Below are positions 21,023 through 30,971 of a DNA stretch of 64,000 nt, one piece after another. Position 1 is the first letter of the stretch. Each line of letters starts with the position of its first letter. The stretch lies in contig NZ_OCNJ01000002.1 in NCBI RefSeq assembly GCF_900230255.1, forward strand, positions 434,001 to 498,000. Reading direction: 5' to 3'. This DNA is from Caenispirillum bisanense. GTDB taxonomy: Bacteria > Pseudomonadota > Alphaproteobacteria > Rhodospirillales > Rhodospirillaceae. Below the pieces are notes generated by a model that saw only the letters and a program-made list of their open reading frames with translations, ran no database searches and was not told where the DNA came from. The translations under genes were made by a program, and so were the position numbers.

Positions 21023-21036
21023 TTGATATAGGTCAA
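21023..21036. promoter_or_regulatory. FNR/FixK-like box
   Basis: TTGATATAGGTCAA matches the symmetric TTGAT-N4-ATCAA consensus except for one base. It lies in the 150-bp gap upstream of the SafE-like/sco/cobB unit, in a spot suited to activation. Microaerobic control of oxidase-maturation genes by such boxes is common in alphaproteobacteria. Confidence 0.65.
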
Positions 21037-21066
21037 TGGCGGGGCGGGGCGAGGGCCGTGCCGCCC

Positions 21067-21876
21067 CTACACCGTCACCCGCTCCACCGCCGTCCCCGCC
21101 GGTTCCCACCACGCCAGGCGGTCGCGGAAGGTGACGGTGTCGCCGACCACCACGATGGCCGGCGGCTCGATGCCGTGTTCGGCGCACAGGCGGGGCAGGG
21201 CGGCGAGCGTGCCGGTCACCACCCGCTGCGCCGGGGTGGCGGCGGAGGCGACGATGGCGGCGCTCTCGTTCGGGTCGCGGCCGCCGGCGATCAGGCGGTC
21301 GACGATGGTCTGCAGGTGCTTCAGCGCCATGTAGAACACGATCACCGGGCTGCCCTTGGCGAGGTCGTCCCAGCGGATGCCGTCGGGCACCTCGCCGGTG
21401 GAGGCGTGGCCGGTGACGAAGGTGACGGCGGCGTTGGTGTCGCGCGTCGTCGCCGGGATGCCGGCATAGGCCAGCCCGCCGATGCCCGCGGTGATGCCGG
21501 GCACCACGCGGAAGGGCACGCCGGCCTCCGCCAGGGCGACGGCTTCCTCGGCGCCGCGGCCGAACACGAAGGGGTCGCCGCCCTTCAGGCGCAGCACCCG
21601 CTTGCCGGCGCGGGCGAAGTCGATGAGCGAGGCGGTGATGGAGGGCTGGCTCGGGCTCGGCTTGCCGCCGCGCTTGCCGGCATAGACCAGCTCCGTCCCC
21701 GGCGCGGCGAGCGCCAGCGCGCCTTTGTCCACCAGGGCGTCGTAGACCACCACGTCGGCCGAGCGCAGGGCATGTGCCGCCAGCAGGGTCAGCAGGCCGG
21801 GATCGCCCGGACCCGCACCCACCAGCCAGACCCAGCCGGGCTCGAAGGCCGGCAGCGTGAAGGGAAGCGTCTCCAT
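21067..21876 (-). CDS. cobA: Uroporphyrinogen-III C-methyltransferase
   Basis: A 269-residue SUMT that makes precorrin-2 from uroporphyrinogen III, committing it to B12 or sirohaem. Signatures are VWLVGAGPGDPGLLT, YAGKRGGKPSPSQ, LKGGDPFVFGRG and VPGITAG. The product is the stand-alone form, without the CysG dehydrogenase domain. ATG 21876 was chosen over a GTG three codons upstream. It may be transcribed with the SafE-like gene downstream, though the FNR-like box between them suggests a separate start. Confidence 0.93.
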   Translation of the reverse strand: METLPFTLPAFEPGWVWLVGAGPGDPGLLTLLAAHALRSADVVVYDALVDKGALALAAPGTELVYAGKRGGKPSPSQPSITASLIDFARAGKRVLRLKGGDPFVFGRGAEEAVALAEAGVPFRVVPGITAGIGGLAYAGIPATTRDTNAAVTFVTGHASTGEVPDGIRWDDLAKGSPVIVFYMALKHLQTIVDRLIAGGRDPNESAAIVASAATPAQRVVTGTLAALPRLCAEHGIEPPAIVVVGDTVTFRDRLAWWEPAGTAVERVTV

Positions 21877-21927
21877 GCGGCGCACGCTAGCGCAAGCCCG
21901 CGCGCGATGCCAGCGGTTGGTGTCGCG

Positions 21928-22326
21928 TCACAGGCCGGGATCGGCGGCGCAGCGCACGGCGGCGGCGTAGAGCGGCGCGACGGTGCCGTCCGCGGCGGGC
22001 TCCGCCTCCCGCCGCAGGCGCAGCCAGGCGGCGGTGGTGCAGTCGAGCATGTCGCGCAGCAGATCGACGTTGCAGCCGAGGTCGCGGTAGGCCCCGAAGG
22101 GCGCCTGCGCCAGCACGAGGCCGGCCTGTGCCGCGGTGGCGTCGAGGCGCAGGCTCGCCACCGCCTGTTCCAGGATGCCGGCGGCGACGAGGCCGCAGGT
22201 GCTGGCCTCGCCGTCGCGGGCGGCCAGCGCGTCGCCGAGGCTCGGCCGGTCGTCCTGGGCGGCGGCGGGCGGGGCGAGCAGCAGGAGGGCGACGACGGTG
22301 GCGGCGGGCGTCAGGCGGAACGGCAT
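21928..22326 (-). CDS. Small secreted hypothetical protein
   Basis: A 132-residue protein that I do not recognise. The first 23 residues form a clear Sec signal ending PPAAAQ. The mature part is helical and Ala rich, with three or four cysteines (STCGL, LGCNV, LDCTT, VRCAA) that could form two disulfides. It sits between cobA and the M32 peptidase on the same strand, with about 50-70 bp on either side. Confidence 0.6.
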   Translation of the reverse strand: MPFRLTPAATVVALLLLAPPAAAQDDRPSLGDALAARDGEASTCGLVAAGILEQAVASLRLDATAAQAGLVLAQAPFGAYRDLGCNVDLLRDMLDCTTAAWLRLRREAEPAADGTVAPLYAAAVRCAADPGL

Positions 22327-22396
22327 GGGCGGCGGCCTCCGGCAGGCGGACGGGCGGGCGGGATCACCCGCTCAACGCCCGCCGCCGGGTGGCCGC

Positions 22397-23899
22397 TCAG
22401 TCTTCCAGGTAACGGCCGCGCAGGTGGTCGATGAAGGCCTTGGTGCCGAGGGATTCCCCGGTCGCCCGCACGATCAGCTCCGGCGTCGTCAGGTGGGAGC
22501 CGTGGCGGTGCACGTTCTCCCGCAGCCAGCCGAGCAGCGGCCGGAAGTCGCCGCCGGCGATGCCGTCGAGCAGGCCGTCGACCTCGCCGCAGGCGGCGCG
22601 GAACAACTGGGCGGCGGTCATGGCGCCCAGCGTGTAGGTGGGGAAGTAGCCGAAGGCGCCGTCGTACCAGTGGATGTCCTGCAGTACACCGCGGGCGTCG
22701 TCGGGCGGCGTAATGCCCAGCATGCGCTGCAGGCCGTCGTTCCAGGCGCCGGGCAGGTCGTCGATCTGCAGGGCGCCGTCGATCATGGCGCGCTCCAGGT
22801 GGTAGCGCAGGATGACGTGCGCCGGATAGGTCACTTCGTCGGCGTCGACGCGGATGAAATCGGGCTGCACGCGGGTGTAGAGGCGGTAGAGGTTCTCGAC
22901 CTCCCACGCCGGGCCGCTGCCGCCGAAGGTCTGGCGCAGGCGCGGCGTCGCCCAGGTGAGGAAGGCCCGCGAGCGGCAGGCCAGCATCTCCATGAGCAGC
23001 GACTGGCTTTCGTGGACGCTCATGCCGCGCGCCTGGCCGACGGGCTGGCGGCGCCAGTCGGCGGGCAGGCCGAGTTCATAGAGGGCGTGGCCGGTCTCGT
23101 GCAGCACGCCCATGAGGGCGCGGCTGAAATCGTCGTCCTCGTAGCGGGTGGTCAGGCGCACGTCGTCGGTGGCGCCGCCGCAGAACGGGTGGGCGGAAAC
23201 GTCGAGCCGGCCGCGCGCGAAGTCGAAGCCGAGCGTCTGCATGAAGCCGACGCCGACCTCGCGCTGCTTCTCGATGGGGAAGGGGCCCTTGGGCAGCACC
23301 GGGCGTGGGCGGCGCGCCTGCACCTCCATCACCTCGCCGAGCAGGTTGGGCAGCACCGATTCCAGGTCGCCGAACAGCAGGTCGATGTCTTCCGCCCGGC
23401 CGTCGGGCTCGTACTGGTCGAGCAGCGCGTCGTAGGGCGTCAGGCCCAGCGCCTCCGCCTTGGCCTGGGCCGTCTCGCGCGTCAGGTCGAGGACGAGCTT
23501 CAGCTTCGGCGCCACGGCCTTGAAGTCGGACGCCTTGCGGGCGGCGCGCCACGTCATCTCGCACGAGGAACAGGCGCGCGACAGCGCCTCCACCAGATGG
23601 CCGGGCACGGCGGCGGCGTGAACGTAGGACCGCTTCATCTCGCGCAGGTTGGCGCGCTGCCAGTCGGACAGCGCGCCGGCGGCCGCTTCCGCTTCGGCGA
23701 TCCATTCGGCGACGCGCGGATCGGTGGTCATGTCGTGGCCGATGGCGGCGAGCGTCGCCAGTTGGTCGCCGCGCGCCTCGGCGGCGCCCTCGGGCATCAT
23801 GGTGGCGGCGTCCCAATGCAGGATGCCGGCGGCGCCGTTGACGTCGGACAGGCGGGCGAACTGTCGCTCGAGGTTGGCGTAGGCGGTGACTTCGGCCAT
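22397..23899 (-). CDS. M32 family metallo-carboxypeptidase (Taq type)
   Basis: A 500-residue cytoplasmic zinc carboxypeptidase. The metal motif HETGH lies in MGVLHETGHALYE, with the third ligand in the MSVHESQSLLMEM segment; DVRLTTRYEDDDF and the C-terminal HWYDGAFGYFPTYTLG are also family signatures. It trims C-terminal residues from peptides with broad specificity. Length is normal. It is divergent from elbB with an 85-bp gap. Confidence 0.93.
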   Translation of the reverse strand: MAEVTAYANLERQFARLSDVNGAAGILHWDAATMMPEGAAEARGDQLATLAAIGHDMTTDPRVAEWIAEAEAAAGALSDWQRANLREMKRSYVHAAAVPGHLVEALSRACSSCEMTWRAARKASDFKAVAPKLKLVLDLTRETAQAKAEALGLTPYDALLDQYEPDGRAEDIDLLFGDLESVLPNLLGEVMEVQARRPRPVLPKGPFPIEKQREVGVGFMQTLGFDFARGRLDVSAHPFCGGATDDVRLTTRYEDDDFSRALMGVLHETGHALYELGLPADWRRQPVGQARGMSVHESQSLLMEMLACRSRAFLTWATPRLRQTFGGSGPAWEVENLYRLYTRVQPDFIRVDADEVTYPAHVILRYHLERAMIDGALQIDDLPGAWNDGLQRMLGITPPDDARGVLQDIHWYDGAFGYFPTYTLGAMTAAQLFRAACGEVDGLLDGIAGGDFRPLLGWLRENVHRHGSHLTTPELIVRATGESLGTKAFIDHLRGRYLED

Positions 23900-23984
23900 G
23901 ATTTCCTCATACCGGGGGGTGCACCCGCTATCTAAGCCGCCGCACCCCCGTCGGGCAACCATACCGAGGAGGAGGACGAACGTC

Positions 23985-24680
23985 ATGGTCGAGAAGCCGA
24001 AGGTCGCGGTGGTGCTGTCGGGCTGCGGGGTCTACGACGGGTCGGAGATCCACGAGGCGGTGCTCACTCTGCTCGCCATCGAAAAGCAGGGCGCGACCTA
24101 TGCCTGCTTCGCGCCCAACATCCCGCAGGCCCACGTGATCAACCATCTGACGGGGCAGGTGGATACCGTCGACACCCGCAACGTGCTGACGGAAGCGGCC
24201 CGCATCGCCCGCGGCGCCATCAAGGACCTGAAGGAATACCGCGCCGACGACTTCGACGCCCTGGTCTTCCCCGGCGGCTTCGGCGCCGCCAAGAACCTGT
24301 CGTCCTTCGCCTTCGACGGCGCCGAGATGCGCGTCCACGCCGACGTGGAACGGGCGGTGACGGAAACCAAGGCGGCCGCCAAGCCCATCGGTGCCCTGTG
24401 CATCGCGCCGACCATCCTCGCCAAGCTGCTGGCGCCGGTGGAGGTGACCATCGGGTCGAGCCCCGACGTGGCTGCGGCGGTGGAGAAGATGGGCGGCCGT
24501 CACGTCGTCACCGGCCACGGCGGCGTGATCGTCGATGCCGCCGCCAAGGTGGCGACCACGCCGTGCTACATGCTCGACGCCACCATCACGCAGATCGACA
24601 CCGGCGCCAACGCGGTGGTGGCGGCGGTGCTGGCGCTGGCCCGCGGCGAGACGCCGGGCTCGGTCACCGAGGCGGCGTAA
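23985..24680 (+). CDS. elbB: ElbB-type glyoxalase/DJ-1 superfamily protein
   Basis: A 231-residue DJ-1/PfpI superfamily member. KVAVVLSGCGVYDGSEIHE opens the Rossmann-like fold, LVFPGGFGAAKNLSSFA follows, and the nucleophile-elbow cysteine is in PIGALCIAP. ElbB has weak glyoxalase activity in E. coli and is linked loosely to isoprenoid synthesis. An excellent ribosome site (gaggaggagg) fixes ATG 23985. It is 5 bp upstream of the thioesterase gene. Confidence 0.92.
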   Translation: MVEKPKVAVVLSGCGVYDGSEIHEAVLTLLAIEKQGATYACFAPNIPQAHVINHLTGQVDTVDTRNVLTEAARIARGAIKDLKEYRADDFDALVFPGGFGAAKNLSSFAFDGAEMRVHADVERAVTETKAAAKPIGALCIAPTILAKLLAPVEVTIGSSPDVAAAVEKMGGRHVVTGHGGVIVDAAAKVATTPCYMLDATITQIDTGANAVVAAVLALARGETPGSVTEAA

Positions 24681-24685
24681 GGGGC

Positions 24686-25114
24686 ATGGCTGCGGCGATC
24701 ACGCTGGCGGAGTTCAACCGCATCATCGAGGCCGACGCGCCCTTCGTGCCGGTCTTCGGCATCGAGACGCTGGAGATCGGCGACGGCACGGCCACCCTGC
24801 GCGTCGCCCAGCGCCCCGACCTGCTGCGCGGCCCCCGGCGCGACCGCATGGCCGAGCCGGTGCTCATGGCCCTGGCCGACCTGACGCTCTACGGCGTGGT
24901 GCTGAGCCACGTCGGCCCGGTGGCGCTGGCGGTGACCACCAGCATGGCGGTGGACATCCTGGAGCCGCCGGGCGCCTCCAGCGTGATCGCCCGCGGCCGC
25001 ACGCTGAAGGCCGGCAAGCGTCTGGTGGTAGCGGCGGTGACCATCACGGCGGAAGACGACGGCCGGGCGATCGCGCATTGCACGGGGACGTATTCGATCC
25101 CGCCGCGGCGGTAG
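24686..25114 (+). CDS. PaaI-like hotdog-fold thioesterase
   Basis: A 142-residue hotdog protein of the acyl-CoA thioesterase group. The central helix region MAEPVLMALADLTLYGVVLSH and the following strands VALAVTTSMAVDIL and VIARGRTLKAGKRLVVAAVTI match the PaaI/YbgC-type fold. Substrate is unknown. It follows elbB closely and is probably co-transcribed. Confidence 0.82.
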   Translation: MAAAITLAEFNRIIEADAPFVPVFGIETLEIGDGTATLRVAQRPDLLRGPRRDRMAEPVLMALADLTLYGVVLSHVGPVALAVTTSMAVDILEPPGASSVIARGRTLKAGKRLVVAAVTITAEDDGRAIAHCTGTYSIPPRR

Positions 25115-25184
25115 TGTAAGTAGCGCTTTTGAAAAGTTTCTCGTAGAGTGTCGTTCGTTTCGATGCTTTGGGGAACTTTACGCC

Positions 25185-26042
25185 GTGGCTTGGCTGCTGT
25201 TCATCGACGAGAGCGGGACCGATGGGCACGACTCTCCTTATGAGGTTCTTGCCGGGTTGGCGGTGGAAGATCGGCAGCTGTGGCCGATCATCCGCCAACT
25301 CAACGATCTGCAGACGCACCACTTCGGGCTGAGGCTGTTCCGCGCCTACGGCAAGGAGGCGAAGGCGCAGAAGCTGTTGAAGAAGAAGGTCTTCTCGCAC
25401 GCCGAGCAACTGCCGATCATCCCCAACAGCGAACGGCAGGCACTCGCCCGGTCCATCCTCGAAGACGGGACGGCCGTGTCGCGGCGAAAGCTGACGGCCC
25501 TGGCTCAGGCGAAAATCGCGTACTGCATGGAGGGCCTGCGGATCTGCCAGTCGCATGGCGTGAAGGCGTTCGCCAGTATCGTGCCGGCCCGCGCCGCGCG
25601 AACAGACGGCGATCATCTGCGGCGCGATTACGCATTTCTCTTCGAGCGATACTACCACTTCCTCAACGGGTTCGCCGATGATCCGATGGGGCTCGTGATC
25701 TTCGATGAACTCGACAAGGCGGAAAGCCAACGCCTTATCACCCGGATGTACGACTATTTCATCTACACGGGGAACGGACGGACGCGGTCGCGGCTGATCG
25801 TGCCCGAGCCCATGTTCGTCCACAGCGACCTGACGACGATGATCCAGATGGCCGACATCGCGGCCTACGTCATTTCCTGGGCCGTCCGCTTGCGGAACAT
25901 GACAGAGCCCCGGCGCCGTGAGCTGGATAATCTCGCCAGCTTGGTGCTCCAGATGCAGTACCAGGGCGAGGCAGGCAGCGACTACCGGATGCGGGGCTTC
26001 AAGCTCATCCCGACGCTCGCCGATCGGCCGGTGCCGGCCTGA
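25185..26042 (+). CDS. DUF3800 protein on a lower-GC patch
   Basis: A 285-residue protein beginning with the DUF3800 motif WLLFIDESG, with the matching C-terminal part HSDLTTMIQMADIAAYVISWA. The family is suspected to have an RNase H-like nuclease fold and often lies in mobile or defence regions; no activity is proven. The gene starts with GTG. Its base composition is visibly less GC-rich than its neighbours, and the flanks (25115-25184 and 26043-26200) are AT-rich too, which suggests horizontal acquisition. Confidence 0.85.
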   Translation: MAWLLFIDESGTDGHDSPYEVLAGLAVEDRQLWPIIRQLNDLQTHHFGLRLFRAYGKEAKAQKLLKKKVFSHAEQLPIIPNSERQALARSILEDGTAVSRRKLTALAQAKIAYCMEGLRICQSHGVKAFASIVPARAARTDGDHLRRDYAFLFERYYHFLNGFADDPMGLVIFDELDKAESQRLITRMYDYFIYTGNGRTRSRLIVPEPMFVHSDLTTMIQMADIAAYVISWAVRLRNMTEPRRRELDNLASLVLQMQYQGEAGSDYRMRGFKLIPTLADRPVPA

Positions 26043-26204
26043 AAAAGAAAAAAGGCAATGCGAACCGAGATCCACAAAGCCTCCACGCAGAGATATGGCG
26101 CAACGGGGCTGCCAAGTCAACACCTAAAGAGGGGCGGCAACCATTGTGATGCAGGTTCTGGTTGAATGTCCGAAGCCCGATTGCAATAGAAACCCGTGAG
26201 GCCG

Positions 26205-26239
26205 GGGCATCCGCCATGCATCCACGGCAGCGGATGCCC
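26205..26239. terminator. Hairpin between convergent genes
   Basis: A perfect 10-bp stem gggcatccgc / gcggatgccc with a 15-nt loop lies between the DUF3800 gene and the convergent small secreted gene. No T run follows, so it may be a weak terminator or a repeat element. Confidence 0.4.
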
Positions 26240-26250
26240 TTGACCCACCC

Positions 26251-26508
26251 CTAAGGCGCCACCCCCTCCGAACACACCGGTTTCTCCGGCTTCGCCAGCA
26301 GGCGGCCGGTGCACAGGCGCAGGGTGCCGTCGTTGGACAGCACCCAGGCGCCGGTCATGCCCTCTTCCACCTCGCCGGCGGAGACGATGGTCTCGGCGAA
26401 GGTGGTGGGTTTCAGCGGGGTGCTCTGGGCGAAGGGCTGCTGCGCCAGGGCGACGCCGATCAGCACGCCGAAGGCGGTGGGGACGAGGACGGTGAGGAAC
26501 CGGCGCAT
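26251..26508 (-). CDS. Small exported hypothetical protein
   Basis: An 85-residue product with an N-terminal hydrophobic export signal (MRRFLTVLVPTAFGVLIG...ALAQQ). The mature part is about 60 residues with two cysteines that could form a disulfide. I do not recognise the family. It lies about 90 bp after the cupin gene on the same strand. Confidence 0.55.
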   Translation of the reverse strand: MRRFLTVLVPTAFGVLIGVALAQQPFAQSTPLKPTTFAETIVSAGEVEEGMTGAWVLSNDGTLRLCTGRLLAKPEKPVCSEGVAP

Positions 26509-26600
26509 GGGGGGCCTCCTGCCGATGACATGCAGCGAACGGAAGCCCCGATGAAACCACCCGCGCCGCCCAGGGGGGAGGGCGCGGGCGGGGTAAGCCC

Positions 26601-26912
26601 TCAGACGCTCCCCTTGCGCTCCACCACCAGGATGCGCGCCGCGCCCACCGGGTGGGCGACGTGTTCGTCGCCCTCTTCGGCGAAGCAGGCGGCGCCGGGG
26701 CCGAGGCGGCGGACGTGTTCGCCGCCGTTCTCGCGCCAGTGCATGTCCACCGCGCCGTCGAGCACCAGGAAGACCTCGGCGCCGTCGTTGACGTGCCACT
26801 TGTAGGGCTGGTCGGTCCAGTGGACCTTCACCGTCACCCCGTCCACCTCGCCGAGCGGCAGGGCGCCCCAGGGGCGGTCGGCGGTGAAGTCGCGGGACTC
26901 GATGAAGCGCAT
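26601..26912 (-). CDS. Single-domain cupin
   Basis: A 103-residue small beta-barrel protein. Cupin motif 1 is degenerate (KWHVNDGAEVFLVLDG) and motif 2 is GPGAACFAEEGDEHVAHPVG. It may bind a metal through His and Glu residues. Function is unknown; similar proteins are annotated as cupin domain-containing. The start ATG 26912 matches the family opening MRFIESRDF. Confidence 0.8.
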   Translation of the reverse strand: MRFIESRDFTADRPWGALPLGEVDGVTVKVHWTDQPYKWHVNDGAEVFLVLDGAVDMHWRENGGEHVRRLGPGAACFAEEGDEHVAHPVGAARILVVERKGSV

Positions 26913-26985
26913 GGCGGGAGGGCTCCGGTTGGGGGACCTCCACATAGGCGGCGGCGCGGCCGGCCGTCAAGCCGGGGCCGTCGAG

Positions 26986-28797
26986 CTAGGCGCCCTCCTC
27001 GCCGGCTGCGCGGTCGGCGACGTCGGCCGATGCGTCGCCGTCGTCGTCCACCGCCTGCACCCGCCGGCGCGGCAGGTAGCGGCCGCCGTCGAGGCCTTGC
27101 AGGTAGGCGAGCAGTTCCTCGCGCACCTCGGCGTGCAGGTACCACGCCGTCAGCGGATCGCGGGCCGAGACCAGGGCGCGCAGTTCCACCGTGTGCGGCG
27201 TCAGGGCGGTGACGTAGAGGCTGGGGGCTTGCGCATGGTCCCAGTCCTTGTGCGCCTCCAGCAGTTCCGCCAGCTTGTCGCGCACCTTCTGCACCGGCAC
27301 GTGGTAATCGGCGTGCAGGAAGACGGGCATGATCATCTGCGGCGCCGACTTGGACCAGTTCTCCACCGGGTGATCCAGGAAGTAGCTGTGCGGCACCACC
27401 AGCCGGCGTTTGTCCCAGGTGCGGATGGTGACGTAGGTATAGGTGATCTCCTCCACCCACCCCCATTCGCCCTCGAACACCACGTTGTCGCCGATGCGCA
27501 CTGGTTCGGTGATGGCGATCTGCATGCCGGCGAGGATGTTGGACAGCACCGACTGCGCGGCGATGCCGAGGATCACCGAAGCGGCACCCGCCGAGAACAG
27601 GAACGACAGGCCGACCGTCGCGCTTTCCTCGAAGAAGCTGAGGCCCATGCCGATGCCGGCCACCAGCACGATGAAGATCATCAGCCGCTTGCCGACGCTG
27701 ATCTGGGTGAGGCGGCGGCGCGCTTCCGGGTCCTCCTCGCTCTCGCTGCGGCCGAGGAAGGGGGCGCCCACCACGTCGGCGGCGTGGGAGACGAGGCGGA
27801 TGGCGAGCCAGGTGGCGGCCAGCACGATGGCGACCAGGGTGGCGGTGTCGATCCACCGCAGGATCGGCCCGGTCAGGTTCAGCAGCGCGCCGATGAGCAG
27901 CTTGAAGGCGACCAGCCCGACCAGCCCGATGAGCGGCGTCGAGACCTGACCCGTCAGCCCCGCCGTCCACCGCGCGTCGGACCGCCGCCACACGACGCCC
28001 AGCACCAGCCGCACCAGCCAGCCGAGCAGGATGCAGCCGCCGGCGAACAGCACCAGGCCCATCCATTCCCACACCGGCACCTCCAGCACCGTGTTCTGGG
28101 TGAGTAGGTCGGGCAGGCGGCGCTGCAGCAGGCTCGGCCCCTGTTCGTCGTAGAGGCGGGGGGTCTGCTCCACCACCGTCGGCGGGAACAGCCATAGGGG
28201 CTCCTGCCCGCGCGGCTTCACGCGCTCCAGCAGGATGCCGACCGGGCGGCCGTTCAGGGTGAGTTCGGCGACGTCGATGTAGCGGCGCGGTTCCGGCGCC
28301 ACCTCCGCCTGGCCGCTGCGGTCGCCGCGGCCGCCGTCGCGGCGGTCGGGGATGGCGTGCCAGTCGATGCTCACCTTGCGGTCGAGCAGGTAGTGCAGTT
28401 GCCGGGCGAGGGTGGAGCCGCGGCTGCTCTGCTGGTCCTCGGGCACGTCGGCGAGGTCGAGGACGCGGGCGGCGCGCAGGTAATCGCCGGCGGCGGCGCT
28501 GTCCATGAAGGCGGCGAGCGCGCTGCGCGGCGTGGCGCGGTCGGGCGGTTCCGCCACCTCGGGCAGGCCGACGTTCAGCGCCGCCGTCGGGCGCCACAGC
28601 TTGCGCGCCTCGCTGCTGGTGTCGTCCTCGACCCGGTCGGACGGCGGGACGGCGTCGGCGCCCTGATCGCCGCCGGCGCCGCTGGCGGCGGCAGGGGTGG
28701 GCGCGCCGCCGCCCGGAGCGTCCTGCCCGGCGGCCGGCAGGGCGGCGCTCACCAGCAGGCCGAACAGGACGGCGAGCAGCGCGGCGGGGCGGGCCAT
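26986..28797 (-). CDS. MscS-family mechanosensitive channel with large periplasmic N-terminus
   Basis: A 603-residue channel protein. A Sec signal (about 1-25) precedes a Gly/Ala/Pro-rich linker and a periplasmic domain of some 230 residues with repeated helical and YIDVAELTLNGRPVGILLERV segments. At least four TM helices follow (about 270-430), then the MscS pore and beta domain with GIAAQSVLSNILAGMQIAITEPVRIGD-like sequence and VEEITYTYVTIRTWDKRRLVVPHSYF. The C-terminal cytoplasmic part is acidic. It protects against osmotic shock. The start is uncertain: in-frame ATGs also lie at 28824 and 28833. Confidence 0.88.
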   Translation of the reverse strand: MARPAALLAVLFGLLVSAALPAAGQDAPGGGAPTPAAASGAGGDQGADAVPPSDRVEDDTSSEARKLWRPTAALNVGLPEVAEPPDRATPRSALAAFMDSAAAGDYLRAARVLDLADVPEDQQSSRGSTLARQLHYLLDRKVSIDWHAIPDRRDGGRGDRSGQAEVAPEPRRYIDVAELTLNGRPVGILLERVKPRGQEPLWLFPPTVVEQTPRLYDEQGPSLLQRRLPDLLTQNTVLEVPVWEWMGLVLFAGGCILLGWLVRLVLGVVWRRSDARWTAGLTGQVSTPLIGLVGLVAFKLLIGALLNLTGPILRWIDTATLVAIVLAATWLAIRLVSHAADVVGAPFLGRSESEEDPEARRRLTQISVGKRLMIFIVLVAGIGMGLSFFEESATVGLSFLFSAGAASVILGIAAQSVLSNILAGMQIAITEPVRIGDNVVFEGEWGWVEEITYTYVTIRTWDKRRLVVPHSYFLDHPVENWSKSAPQMIMPVFLHADYHVPVQKVRDKLAELLEAHKDWDHAQAPSLYVTALTPHTVELRALVSARDPLTAWYLHAEVREELLAYLQGLDGGRYLPRRRVQAVDDDGDASADVADRAAGEEGA

Positions 28798-28952
28798 TCG
28801 ATCTATGGTACGACGGAACCTCATGCCGTTCATCCAACGCGCGCGAGGCGGCCGCGGTTGGGGCGGCGAGGCTTGACAAGGCCGCCGCCGGGAGCGCTGG
28901 ATAGCGTGCAGGGGTATCGCCGCACGGCCGGCGGGGTGGCCGCGGGGGAAAC

Positions 28953-30395
<1,443 letters not shown>

Positions 30396-30676
30396 GGCGC
30401 GGCGCAAGCGTCCGTCTCGTCATCACTCCGGCACGGCCTGCCCGAACGGCAGGGGCGCCTTCTGCGTTTGTGCCGGTGCAATCGGCCGAAAGGCCAGGAC
30501 TGCCTCACCCAGACGGGAAGGATGTCGCGCGGACTCTTGTCCGGCATGAATGCGACGTCTAACTTTAACAGTACCGTGATGGAAGATCGCCGCGGGTTCC
30601 GGCTAACTCCCGGATCAGGTTGGCGTCTCCATCCAGGGATGGCTAGACCAACAATAAGAACGAAGGGAACGAGTAA

Positions 30677-30859
30677 ATGCATATGATGGAACACGGCCAC
30701 GTCGACATTCGCGGCCACCGTCCGGCCGCTCCGCGCGGCATCCTGTCCGCCGCCTCCAAGTCGGCCGCCGATCGGCCGCTGCCGGGCGAAGGCATGAAGA
30801 CCGGCACCTCGCTGTCGCCGGAAGACATCCGCCGTATCGTCGCCGACATGGTCGGCTGA
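30677..30859 (+). CDS. Small hypothetical protein
   Basis: A 60-residue product beginning MHMMEHGHVDIRGH and ending in a short amphipathic helix (SPEDIRRIVADMVG). I do not recognise it. A purine-rich ribosome site (gaagggaacga) precedes the ATG and a hairpin pair follows the stop, which supports a real gene. It lies 281 bp after the NtrC-type regulator; a dependence on that regulator would be speculation, since no -24/-12 element is visible. Confidence 0.5.
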   Translation: MHMMEHGHVDIRGHRPAAPRGILSAASKSAADRPLPGEGMKTGTSLSPEDIRRIVADMVG

Positions 30860-30875
30860 CGCACGCGCAATCCCG

Positions 30876-30946
30876 CGCCGGGCGACCTGCCCGGCGGCGG
30901 GAGGGGCGCCTGGCGCCGCCTCCCCACCCTCCTGATTTTCCTCTTT
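30876..30946 (+). terminator. Tandem hairpins with U-rich tail
   Basis: A perfect 8-bp hairpin (cgccgggc, 5-nt loop) is followed by a second GC-rich imperfect hairpin at 30899-30924 and then a T-rich run to 30946. It ends transcription of the small gene and may serve the convergent aminotransferase gene. Confidence 0.65.
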
Positions 30947-30971
30947 TCAGACCCTGGGCCGTCCTGCCGCG

